DNA of 27,484 nucleotides from an uncultured Eubacteriales bacterium (GTDB taxonomy: Bacteria; Bacillota; Clostridia; Oscillospirales; CAG-272), in the NCBI GenBank assembly GCA_900554225.1, contig USGH01000008.1, positions 1 to 27,484 of the forward strand, given 5' to 3'. Position 1 is the stretch's first letter. Each line of letters opens with the position of its first letter. A program made the translations under genes and the position numbers. The notes under the pieces were generated by a model. It saw nothing but the letters and a program-made list of their open reading frames with translations, was not told the origin of the DNA and ran no database searches. Below are positions 16,636 to 23,673 of the stretch, piece by piece.

Positions 16636-16664
16636 ATTATAGCACCACGGTATAACTTTGTCAA
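16636..16664 (-). promoter_or_regulatory. Consensus housekeeping promoter, leftward
   Basis: On the minus strand a perfect TTGACA (16659-16664) is separated by 17 bases from a perfect TATAAT (16636-16641), with TGC before the -10 (extended -10). Transcription should start near 16629, giving a leader of about 235 bases before the transglutaminase-like gene at 16395. A promoter this strong is usually repressed or attenuated downstream, which fits the operator-like boxes in the leader. Confidence 0.88.
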
Positions 16665-16734
16665 TATTTTCACTGCAATTGCCACATAGACCAGCGAACT
16701 TTCTGCCTATACGCTAAAATCATCGTTAACATAA

Positions 16735-16751
16735 GTACATTTATTATGTAC
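16735..16751. repeat. Inverted repeat GTACAT-5-ATGTAC
   Basis: This is a perfect 6-bp dyad with a 5-base AT spacer, lying between the two divergent promoters about 70 bases upstream of the leftward -35. It has the look of a dimeric activator or repressor site. No regulator can be named. Confidence 0.35.
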
Positions 16752-16915
16752 AAATTCAACAGACGCGGCATGTTCCGACCATTGTATATCCATGGGGGCG
16801 CATCCGTGCAGAGAAAGGGGGATAGGAAGCGGTTGGAGAAATAGATACTGTTGTGCGGTATCCAATTCTTTCCCCGCCAACTTCCCCATCTCTCCCGAAA
16901 AATCCCGCCACTGTA

Positions 16916-16944
16916 TTTACTTCTCCGGCAATCTGTGCTATAAT
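16916..16944 (+). promoter_or_regulatory. Extended -10 promoter, rightward
   Basis: TATAAT (16939-16944) is preceded by TGC, and TTTACT (16916-16921) sits 17 bases upstream as a weak -35. Transcription would start near 16951, about 55 bases before the DUF1385 gene. Confidence 0.75.
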
Positions 16945-17006
16945 ACAGTGGGATACCGCAGTACGTGCGGGATTCACCTATCAGAAAGGACATCTATATA
17001 AATAAA

Positions 17007-18125
17007 ATGAAGGAAAACGAAAACAAGCGGCTGGGGCTGGTCGGCGGACAGGCACTGCTCGAGGGCGTGATGATGAAATCCGGCGACGACGTGAGCATGG
17101 CGGTGCGCGACGAATCCGGGAAGATCCTCACCGATCACAAAAAGATCGTGTCGCTGCGGAAGAAATACAAGATCTGTCGGATCCCGTTGATACGCGGCTG
17201 CGTCAATTTTGTCGAGATGCTCTCGCTCAGCATGACGACGCTGACCCACTCGATGGAAATGTCCGGGATCGACACCGATGCGCCGGAAACGAAATTCGAC
17301 AAATGGATCATGGACAAGCTCGGCGACCGCATGATGCAGGTGATCTCCGGCATCGGTATGGTTCTCGGGCTGGTGCTGGGGATCGGCCTCTTTCTCATGC
17401 TCCCGACGATGGCGACCAAGGGACTCGATTCTCTGGCAGGCGGTCACATCGGCCCCTTCCGCAGTGTGATCGAGGGCGTGATCCGCATGGCGATCTTTAT
17501 TGCGTATGTATGGGCGGTCAGTCTCATGCCGGAGATCCGCCGGACCTACGAATACCACGGCGCGGAGCACAAATCGGTCGCCTGCTTTGAGCGCGGTCTG
17601 CCCCTCACCCCGGAGAACGCCAAGACCTGTACCCGGTTCCATCCCCGCTGCGGCACCAGCTTCATCTTTGTGATGCTCTTACTCTCCATCATTGTCAATT
17701 CCTTCCTCACGTGGGACAACGTGTGGATCCGTTTCGCCTCGAAGCTATTGACCATTCCGCTGATCGTGGGACTCGGGTTTGAGTTTATCATGTATGCGGG
17801 CAGGCACGACAACCTCTTTACGAAGATCGTATCCGCGCCGGGACTCTGGATGCAGCGGATCACCACGCGGGAGCCGGATGAAGCACAGCTTGCCGTAGCC
17901 ATTGCGGCAATCATGGGGGCGATCCCGGAGGCGTTCCGCGATGAGGTGCGCACGCAGCTTGCCGAGACCGGCGAAAAGCTGGAGGATACGGAAAAATTCG
18001 TACCGAAGAAGGTTTCCACGGACAAAAAGCCGTCCGAGCGGTTCGATTCCGACCGGATCGCGCAGGGAGAGGGCGCGGACGATGCAGAGAGTGCCGAAAA
18101 CGACGTCGGCGGAGACGCAAAGTGA
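17007..18125 (+). CDS. DUF1385 (YqhQ-like) membrane protein
   Basis: The protein is 372 aa from the ATG at 17007. The frame is open from a GTG at 16965, but the family starts just before the GGQALLEGVMMK motif, which the ATG gives. AGAAAGGA lies about 16 bases upstream, further than usual. Visible features are GGQALLEGVMMK near the start, hydrophobic segments around residues 113-135, 155-175, 213-235 and 247-265, and the conserved YHGAEHKSVACFERG and CTRFHPRCGTSF stretches. The last 60 residues are a charged tail. The biochemical role of DUF1385 proteins is not established. In many Clostridia the gene sits just before prmC, as here, where the TGA stop overlaps the prmC start. Confidence 0.9.
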   Translation: MKENENKRLGLVGGQALLEGVMMKSGDDVSMAVRDESGKILTDHKKIVSLRKKYKICRIPLIRGCVNFVEMLSLSMTTLTHSMEMSGIDTDAPETKFDKWIMDKLGDRMMQVISGIGMVLGLVLGIGLFLMLPTMATKGLDSLAGGHIGPFRSVIEGVIRMAIFIAYVWAVSLMPEIRRTYEYHGAEHKSVACFERGLPLTPENAKTCTRFHPRCGTSFIFVMLLLSIIVNSFLTWDNVWIRFASKLLTIPLIVGLGFEFIMYAGRHDNLFTKIVSAPGLWMQRITTREPDEAQLAVAIAAIMGAIPEAFRDEVRTQLAETGEKLEDTEKFVPKKVSTDKKPSERFDSDRIAQGEGADDAESAENDVGGDAK

Positions 18126-18940
18126 CGTACTCCTATCACGATTTGCGGGAGCTGCTCGCGGCGCACGGGATCCCGGAGGCGGATTTTGACGCGCTGACAC
18201 TGCTGGAGGCGTACACCGCCGCGCCGCGATCCGCGATTCTTGCCGATCCGACGCGAGAATACGAAAGCGACGCGCTGACAAATGCCGTGGAGAAGCGGAT
18301 ACGCCGGGTGCCGCTCCAGTACATCCTCGGAAAATGGGAATTTATGGGGCTGCCGTTTGTCGTGAACGCGCATTGTCTCATCCCGCGCGCGGATACGGAG
18401 CATATCGCGGAGGCTGCCATTGCGCGCCGTCCGGGACGGGTTCTCGATCTGTGTACGGGCAGCGGCTGCATCCTCGCGGCGATACTCCACGCCTGTCCGG
18501 CGGCGACGGGTGTGGCGGTGGATCTGATGGCGGACGCGCTGGCGGTGGCGGCGGAGAATTTCCGGCTGCTCGGTATGGCGGATCGTGTGACGCTCCGGTG
18601 CGGCGACGTGCGGGACAGGCTCTTTGCGCCGGAGGAGCGGTTTGACGTGATCACCGCGAATCCGCCGTACATTGCCGCGGAGGAGATGGAAACGCTTGCG
18701 CCGGAATTGTCCGCAGAGCCGCGGATCGCGTTGACGGATGGCGGGGACGGTCTGTCCCTGTACCGCGCGATACTGGAAAATTACCGCGGGAATCTTGCCG
18801 GGGACGGTGTGATGATCGTCGAGCATGGCTATAGGCAGTCGGAGGCGGTATGCGCGATGGCGGCGGAGTACGGCATGGCGGCGCGGGTGATCCGGGACTA
18901 CGGCGGAAATGTGCGCGGCGCGGAACTGTGGATGGCGTGA
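18122..18940 (+). CDS. prmC: Peptide chain release factor N5-glutamine methyltransferase
   Basis: The 272-aa SAM-dependent enzyme methylates the Gln of the GGQ motif in release factors RF1/RF2, improving termination. The N-terminal helical domain (about 1-75) ends in QYILGKWEF; RADTE (89-93) and the SAM-binding DLCTGSGC (109-116) follow; the substrate motif NPPY is at 180-183. Length is normal for the family. The start is a GTG at 18122 overlapping the DUF1385 stop (GTGA), with GGAG about seven bases upstream, implying translational coupling. The release-factor gene prfA, often the next gene, is not adjacent; leuA follows after 67 bases. Confidence 0.94.
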   Translation: MTYSYHDLRELLAAHGIPEADFDALTLLEAYTAAPRSAILADPTREYESDALTNAVEKRIRRVPLQYILGKWEFMGLPFVVNAHCLIPRADTEHIAEAAIARRPGRVLDLCTGSGCILAAILHACPAATGVAVDLMADALAVAAENFRLLGMADRVTLRCGDVRDRLFAPEERFDVITANPPYIAAEEMETLAPELSAEPRIALTDGGDGLSLYRAILENYRGNLAGDGVMIVEHGYRQSEAVCAMAAEYGMAARVIRDYGGNVRGAELWMA

Positions 18941-19007
18941 AAGGGCTGAGACGGCAGCCTGCGAATCTACCGCGCGGCACGGATACATTGTAAGGGAATT
19001 TTAGACT

Positions 19008-20570
19008 ATGAGAAATATAAAGATCACCGACACGACGCTGCGGGATGGAGAACAGACACCGGGCGTGCGGTTTGGTGTCGGGCAGAAGCTGGATATTGCG
19101 CTGCGTCTGGAGCAGCTTGGCGTGGACTGCATTGAGGCGGGCTTTCCTGCATCCTCACCGGGTGACGCGGAGGCGGTGGCGAAAATTGCGTCTGCGGTGC
19201 AAAAGAGTACCGTATGTGCGCTTGCAAGATGTGTACCGGCCGACATTGCGGCGGCGTGGGAAGCACTGCGGGAGGCGGCACATCCGCGCATCCATGTGTT
19301 TATTGCGACAAGCGACATCCATCTGACGCACAAGCTCCATATCACGCGGGACGAAGCGATCCGGCGGATACGGGAATGTGTGGCGCAGGCGGTATCGCTC
19401 TGTCCGGAGGTACAGTTTTCGCCGGAGGATGCCACGCGGACGGATCCGGATTTTCTGATCGAGGCACTTCGGGCGGCAGAGGCAGCGGGAGCGCAGATCC
19501 TCAACATACCGGACACGGTGGGATACGCGACTCCGGCGGAATTTGGCGCACGGATCGGGCGGATCCATCGGGAGATCCCGGACAGGCGGATCGGCGTACA
19601 CTGCCACAACGATCTCGGTCTGGCGGTGGCGAACAGTCTGGCGGCGATCGAAGCGGGCGCGTCGTCCGTGGAGTGTACCGTAAACGGGCTTGGCGAGCGG
19701 GCGGGCAACGCGGCACTGGAGGAGATCGTGATGGCATTGTCGGTCCGGCGGGACGCGCTCTGTGCCGTGACGAACGTAGACACGCGGGAGATCACGGGAA
19801 CGTCCCGTGTGGTGTCGTCGCTGTCGGGGATCCCGGTATCGCCGAACAAAGCGATTGTAGGCGGGAACGTATTCACGCACGAGAGCGGGATCCATCAGCA
19901 CGGTGTGATGCAGGATCGGGCGACCTACGAGATCATGAAGCCGGAGGATATTGGCAGGACGGGCAGTGTGCTTCTCCTGGGCAAGCTCTCCGGCAGACAC
20001 GCCTATGCACAGCGGGTGCGGCAGATGGGCTATTCCCTGGATGAGGCGGGCATGGACGCGACATTCACGCGGTTCAAGGAGGTAGCGGACAAGAAATCGA
20101 CGGTCAGCGACGAGGACATCCGCGCGATCATCAGCGAATATCTCGATTCTCTCGCCGGACGATACCGCCTTGTGACGTTCCAGATCCAGTCGGGGAACCA
20201 CATCCGGGCGATGGCGCTTGTGACGCTTGCCGATCATGCGCTGCCGGACGGTGAAAACGAACGCACCGAGGCCGCTCCCGGCGAAGGACCGATTGACGCA
20301 GCGATCAACGCCATACTGCGGATTGCGGGATGCACGGACGTTACCCTTGTGAGCTACGAGATCCGTGCCGTGACCGAGGGAACCGACGCGCTTGGCGAAG
20401 CCATTGTAAAGATCAAAACGGGCGAATCGATATTCACGGGGCGCGGCGTATCCACCGACATCATCAAATCCTCCATCAAAGCCTACCTCAACGCGGTCAA
20501 CAAATGCCTATTGGGGGCTTTGGGCGACGCGGAGAACGAGGGGAACGGGGGGAACGAGGACGCTTCTTGA
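19008..20570 (+). CDS. leuA: 2-isopropylmalate synthase
   Basis: The 520-aa enzyme condenses acetyl-CoA with 2-oxoisovalerate, the committed step of leucine synthesis. The TIM-barrel HMGL-like domain starts at once with DTTLRDGEQTPG (Arg12, Asp13) and has the metal-binding HCHND (His198, His200) and NGLGERAGNA. HESGIHQHG lies in the linker, and the C-terminal LeuA allosteric/dimer domain spans about 375-505, so leucine feedback is expected. The ATG at 19008 has AAGGGA nine bases upstream. The extreme C-terminus is a short Gly/Asn/Glu-rich tail beyond the family core. A related citramalate synthase gene lies downstream. A homocitrate or citramalate role cannot be fully excluded, but the features favour LeuA. 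Confidence 0.92.
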   Translation: MRNIKITDTTLRDGEQTPGVRFGVGQKLDIALRLEQLGVDCIEAGFPASSPGDAEAVAKIASAVQKSTVCALARCVPADIAAAWEALREAAHPRIHVFIATSDIHLTHKLHITRDEAIRRIRECVAQAVSLCPEVQFSPEDATRTDPDFLIEALRAAEAAGAQILNIPDTVGYATPAEFGARIGRIHREIPDRRIGVHCHNDLGLAVANSLAAIEAGASSVECTVNGLGERAGNAALEEIVMALSVRRDALCAVTNVDTREITGTSRVVSSLSGIPVSPNKAIVGGNVFTHESGIHQHGVMQDRATYEIMKPEDIGRTGSVLLLGKLSGRHAYAQRVRQMGYSLDEAGMDATFTRFKEVADKKSTVSDEDIRAIISEYLDSLAGRYRLVTFQIQSGNHIRAMALVTLADHALPDGENERTEAAPGEGPIDAAINAILRIAGCTDVTLVSYEIRAVTEGTDALGEAIVKIKTGESIFTGRGVSTDIIKSSIKAYLNAVNKCLLGALGDAENEGNGGNEDAS

Positions 20571-20846
20571 AAGAAGCTTGGCAAGAACTTTTATATGGGG
20601 ATGGATTTGGATTTTGTTTGTGCAAGTCCGTTTGCGCGCCAATATGGTTCTGGCGGATACAGGAGAAGATCGTTCGTGCGGATAGAGAATCTATCCGCCT
20701 TCTACAGGGGAGCGATTGCGAATGTGGTTTTTGGGTAGCGGCAGGATTGCTTATGAAGCCTATTCTATAGAACAAATAGTACAAAGCTTTTGGAAGGGGG
20801 CGCGGGGGAGTTTTTTGCAAAAGAGCTTTCCCGCATATCCTACAGG
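20571..20846. repeat. leuA-cimA spacer with hairpins and REP-like sequence
   Basis: The 276-base spacer holds a perfect 9-bp stem GCGGATAGA/TCTATCCGC with a GAA loop (20678-20698), not followed by a T run, and a block at 20781-20835 with AAAGCTTTTGGAAGGGGG, then GCGGG.../CCCGC around TTTTGCAAAA. A CTTTTATA..GGGGATGGA segment at about 20588-20608 recurs after ddl. This looks like a dispersed, hairpin-forming intergenic repeat. I see no clear promoter or gene. Confidence 0.5.
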
Positions 20847-22472
20847 ATGCATATAGAGATCTTGGACACCACGCTGCGGGATGGGGCGCAGGGCTGTGGG
20901 GTGGAATTTTCGCCGACGGATCGTATGGCGGTGATGCACCGTCTTGACGAGCTGGGCATACCCTATATGGAGATCGGGATGATGACCGGGGAAGAGAGCG
21001 CGGCATGGTTTCGCGAGGTGGCGTCGGAGCCGTTTTCTGTGGCGCGTCCGGTGATCTTTTCGCAGACCTGTCGGCCGGGGGAGGCTGCCGCGGAGAACAC
21101 GCTGCTGCGGCTGACGGCGGAGTCCCCGATCGGCTGTGTATCGATTTTCGGCAAGAGCTGGCGATACCAGGCGCAGCGGGTGCTTGGAACGACGGCAGAA
21201 GAAAATCTGCGCATGATCCGGGAAAGCGTGGCGTATCTGAAGGCGGCGGGAAAGATGGTCTTTTTCGACGCGGAGCATTTTTTTGACGGCTACAGCGACG
21301 ACGCGGACTATGCCTGTACCGCGGTAGAAACGGCATTTGCGGCGGGAGCGGATCGGGTGGTCCTCTGCGACACGAACGGCGGTATGCTTCCGGACAGCAT
21401 CGGCGTGGCGGTAGACGGAATCCTTGCGCGGCTGCCGGAGGAAGCACGGGAGCGGCTGGGGATCCACTGCCACAACGATATGGGTATGGCTGCGGCGTGT
21501 ACGGTGACGGCTGTGCTGTCCGGTGTGCGCCACGTACAGGGAACGATCTCCGGTTTTGGCGAACGCTGCGGGAATGCGAATCTCGGCACGGTGATCCCGG
21601 TATTGGAATGGAAGCTCGGCTTTCACTGCATCGGGGAGACCCATCTGGCGCGTCTGACCCCGGTGGTCCGTGCCGTCAACGAAGCGGCGAACCGTGCGAT
21701 GAACGAGAACGAACCGTTTGTCGGTGGGTACGCATTTACGCACAAGGCGGGGACGCACATCGATGGGGTCCGCAAATCGCCGCGCGCTTTTGAACATATG
21801 GATCCCGCCGTGGTGGGAAATCGCCGGAATTTCGTGGTCAGCAGCCAAAGCGGACGGGCGGCACTGCTGGGGCGTATGCGGGAATATCTGTCCCCGGCGG
21901 ACGCGGATCGGCTGACGAAAAATTCCCCGGAGCTGCTCGAATTATGGGATCTGCTGCGCGAGAGGGAATCGCTCGGCTACGATTACGAGGACGCGGAGGC
22001 ATCCTTAGCCCTTCTCATTGCGCAGACCCTGGGCAGGCGGCGGCGATTTTTCGAGCTGCGCAGCTTCAAGGTCATTGTGGATGAGGACGGCGGGCGCGCA
22101 TACAACGATCGGTGGCAGACGGACGAGATGAAGGCGACGGCGGCGATCAAGATCGCGGTCGGCGGTACGGAGGAATTGACGGCAGGCGAGGGCAACGGTC
22201 CGGTCAACGCCATGGACGTGGCTCTCCGCCGGGCACTCACGCGGTTCTATCCGGAGATTGCGCACCTGCGTCTGTCGGACTACCGGGTCCGTGTGCTGGA
22301 TGCGGGCGCGACGGCGTCTGTGGTACGGGTTCGGATCGAATCGACGGATGGAGTAGGCATCTGGCGCACGGTCGGCGTGTCCCCGGACATCATCACGGCG
22401 AGCTGGCAGGCACTGCGCGATTCGGTGGAATATATGCTGTCGAAGCAGGAACAAAGTGAGGTATCAATATGA
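20847..22472 (+). CDS. cimA: Citramalate synthase (cimA-type HMGL-like enzyme)
   Basis: The 541-aa enzyme is predicted to condense pyruvate with acetyl-CoA to (R)-citramalate, opening the threonine-independent route to 2-oxobutyrate and isoleucine. It has DTTLRDGAQG (Arg11, Asp12), the CimA-like MVFFDAEHFFDGY and VLCDTNGG, HCHNDMG (His207, His209), SGFGERCGNAN and a C-terminal LeuA-type regulatory domain (about 425-535). The SLGYDYEDAEAS stretch is also typical of CimA. The frame is open from a TTG at 20790, but the extra 19 residues come from repeat sequence. The ATG at 20847 matches the family, though it has no proper ribosome binding site. The stop overlaps the ddl start (ATGA). LeuA or homocitrate synthase are less likely alternatives. 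Confidence 0.88.
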   Translation: MHIEILDTTLRDGAQGCGVEFSPTDRMAVMHRLDELGIPYMEIGMMTGEESAAWFREVASEPFSVARPVIFSQTCRPGEAAAENTLLRLTAESPIGCVSIFGKSWRYQAQRVLGTTAEENLRMIRESVAYLKAAGKMVFFDAEHFFDGYSDDADYACTAVETAFAAGADRVVLCDTNGGMLPDSIGVAVDGILARLPEEARERLGIHCHNDMGMAAACTVTAVLSGVRHVQGTISGFGERCGNANLGTVIPVLEWKLGFHCIGETHLARLTPVVRAVNEAANRAMNENEPFVGGYAFTHKAGTHIDGVRKSPRAFEHMDPAVVGNRRNFVVSSQSGRAALLGRMREYLSPADADRLTKNSPELLELWDLLRERESLGYDYEDAEASLALLIAQTLGRRRRFFELRSFKVIVDEDGGRAYNDRWQTDEMKATAAIKIAVGGTEELTAGEGNGPVNAMDVALRRALTRFYPEIAHLRLSDYRVRVLDAGATASVVRVRIESTDGVGIWRTVGVSPDIITASWQALRDSVEYMLSKQEQSEVSI

Positions 22473-23524
22473 AAACGGTATGTGTATTATTTGGCGGTAA
22501 GTCCTCGGAATATGAGGTATCGCTCTCCTCGGCGCACGCGGTGCTGTCGAACATAGACACGGCGAAATACAGCGTGATCCGGATCGGTATCACCAAGGAA
22601 GACGGACGTTTTTATCGGTATGACGGCGATCTCGCGGGGATCCGGGACGGCTCGTGGTGCGCGGATCGGACAAAGCTGTGCGGCGTGACGCTGTCTTTAT
22701 CGGATGGGCGGCTCAGCTTCCAGCCGAACGCGGACGGATATGCGCCGGAGGCGGTGGTGCCGGATGTGGTATTCCCGGTGTTGCACGGCAGATTCGGCGA
22801 GGACGGCACGGTGCAGGGGATGTTCGCGGTGGCGGGGATCCCGGTGGTCGGCTGTGACTGCGCGTCGAGCGGCGTATGTATGGACAAAGCGCTGACGAAG
22901 GCGGTGATTTCCGCGGACACGTCGATCCGGCAGGTGGAATGCGTCATGGCGCATCTCGGCGACGATGTGGCGTCGCTCCGGGCAAAATGCGAATCCGCCT
23001 TTGGGTATCCGATGTTTGTCAAGCCCTGCCGCGCGGGATCGTCCGTCGGGGTAACGAAGGTCAAGGACGCGGCTTCCTTTGCGGCTGCGGCAGACTGTGC
23101 GTTCCGGGAGGACGACAAGATCCTCATCGAGCGGGCGGTCCATGGGCGTGAGATCGAGGTGGCGGTGCTGGAGGAGCACGGGGAATACACCGTGGCGATC
23201 CCGGCGGAGATCGATCTGGGCGGCAGCGAATTTTACGACTACGACACGAAGTACGTGAGCGACTGCTCGTCCTTCTATCTCCCGGCGCGGCTGACGGAGG
23301 CGGAAACGGCGGAGGTGCGGCGTATGGCGCTGGAGGTATTCCGTGCGCTCGGCTGTCGTGTATTCGCCCGCGTGGATTTCTTCATCGAGGACGGCCGGTT
23401 TATCTTCAACGAGATCAACACAATCCCCGGCTTTACCCCGATCTCGATGTATCCGAAAATGATGATCCACTACGGTGTCCCCTACGCCGCGCTGATCGAC
23501 CGCATGATCGCAGCGTCTATGTAA
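22469..23524 (+). CDS. ddl: D-alanine--D-alanine ligase
   Basis: The 351-aa ATP-grasp enzyme joins two D-Ala residues for the peptidoglycan stem peptide in the cytoplasm. Visible motifs: GGKSSEYEVSLSSA at the N-terminus (Glu14 matches the catalytic Glu of DdlB), LHGRFGEDGTVQG, MDKALTK, FVKPCRAGSSVGV, the omega-loop FYDYDTKY and the C-terminal NEINTIPGFTPISMYP. The Tyr-containing omega loop fits D-Ala-D-Ala rather than the D-Ala-D-Lac activity of VanA-type ligases. The ATG overlaps the cimA stop by four bases and has GAGG seven bases upstream, so the two are probably coupled although their pathways are unrelated. Confidence 0.95.
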   Translation: MKTVCVLFGGKSSEYEVSLSSAHAVLSNIDTAKYSVIRIGITKEDGRFYRYDGDLAGIRDGSWCADRTKLCGVTLSLSDGRLSFQPNADGYAPEAVVPDVVFPVLHGRFGEDGTVQGMFAVAGIPVVGCDCASSGVCMDKALTKAVISADTSIRQVECVMAHLGDDVASLRAKCESAFGYPMFVKPCRAGSSVGVTKVKDAASFAAAADCAFREDDKILIERAVHGREIEVAVLEEHGEYTVAIPAEIDLGGSEFYDYDTKYVSDCSSFYLPARLTEAETAEVRRMALEVFRALGCRVFARVDFFIEDGRFIFNEINTIPGFTPISMYPKMMIHYGVPYAALIDRMIAASM

Positions 23525-23566
23525 GGGGAGCGGCTGCCGGAATTTCTGCGCCGTAAGGTTCCGACC

Positions 23567-23605
23567 ACCCCCAAAAGCTTTTATAAAAAGGGGATGGAGC
23601 CTGTA
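23567..23605. repeat. Inverted repeat after ddl, related to the leuA-cimA spacer
   Basis: CCCCCAAAAGCTTTT (23568-23582) is followed by AAAAAGGGG, so CCCC/GGGG and the internal A/T tracts can fold. In reverse orientation the core AAAAGCTTTTGGGGG matches the block at 20784-20800, and CTTTTATA..GGGGATGGA also matches about 20588-20608. It may act as a weak terminator between ddl and the rhamnosidase gene. Confidence 0.5.
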
Positions 23606-23673
23606 CAGGACGATTCTGCCCGACTGCTTCCATCCTCTGTCTGCCACAGAAAACACAAAAAGGAGTTTACAAT

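Larger units (their letters stand above)
16420..17006. promoter_or_regulatory. Divergent intergenic control region
   Basis: This 587-base gene-free stretch separates the leftward secreted-protein cluster from the rightward housekeeping genes. It holds a leftward consensus promoter and its structured leader, a rightward extended -10 promoter, two TACANNTGTA boxes and a further inverted repeat, each listed separately. The leftward half is AT-rich. No credible gene was found: the minus-strand frames here have unusual composition and overlap the promoters. Confidence 0.8.

Noticed and set aside
16670..16993. 107-codon minus-strand frame in the divergent region
   Set aside because: It overlaps the rightward promoter and has no recognisable composition or ribosome binding site.
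20678..20698. Perfect 9-bp hairpin as an intrinsic terminator of leuA
   Set aside because: No T run follows on the plus strand, so it is recorded only as part of the repeat-rich spacer.
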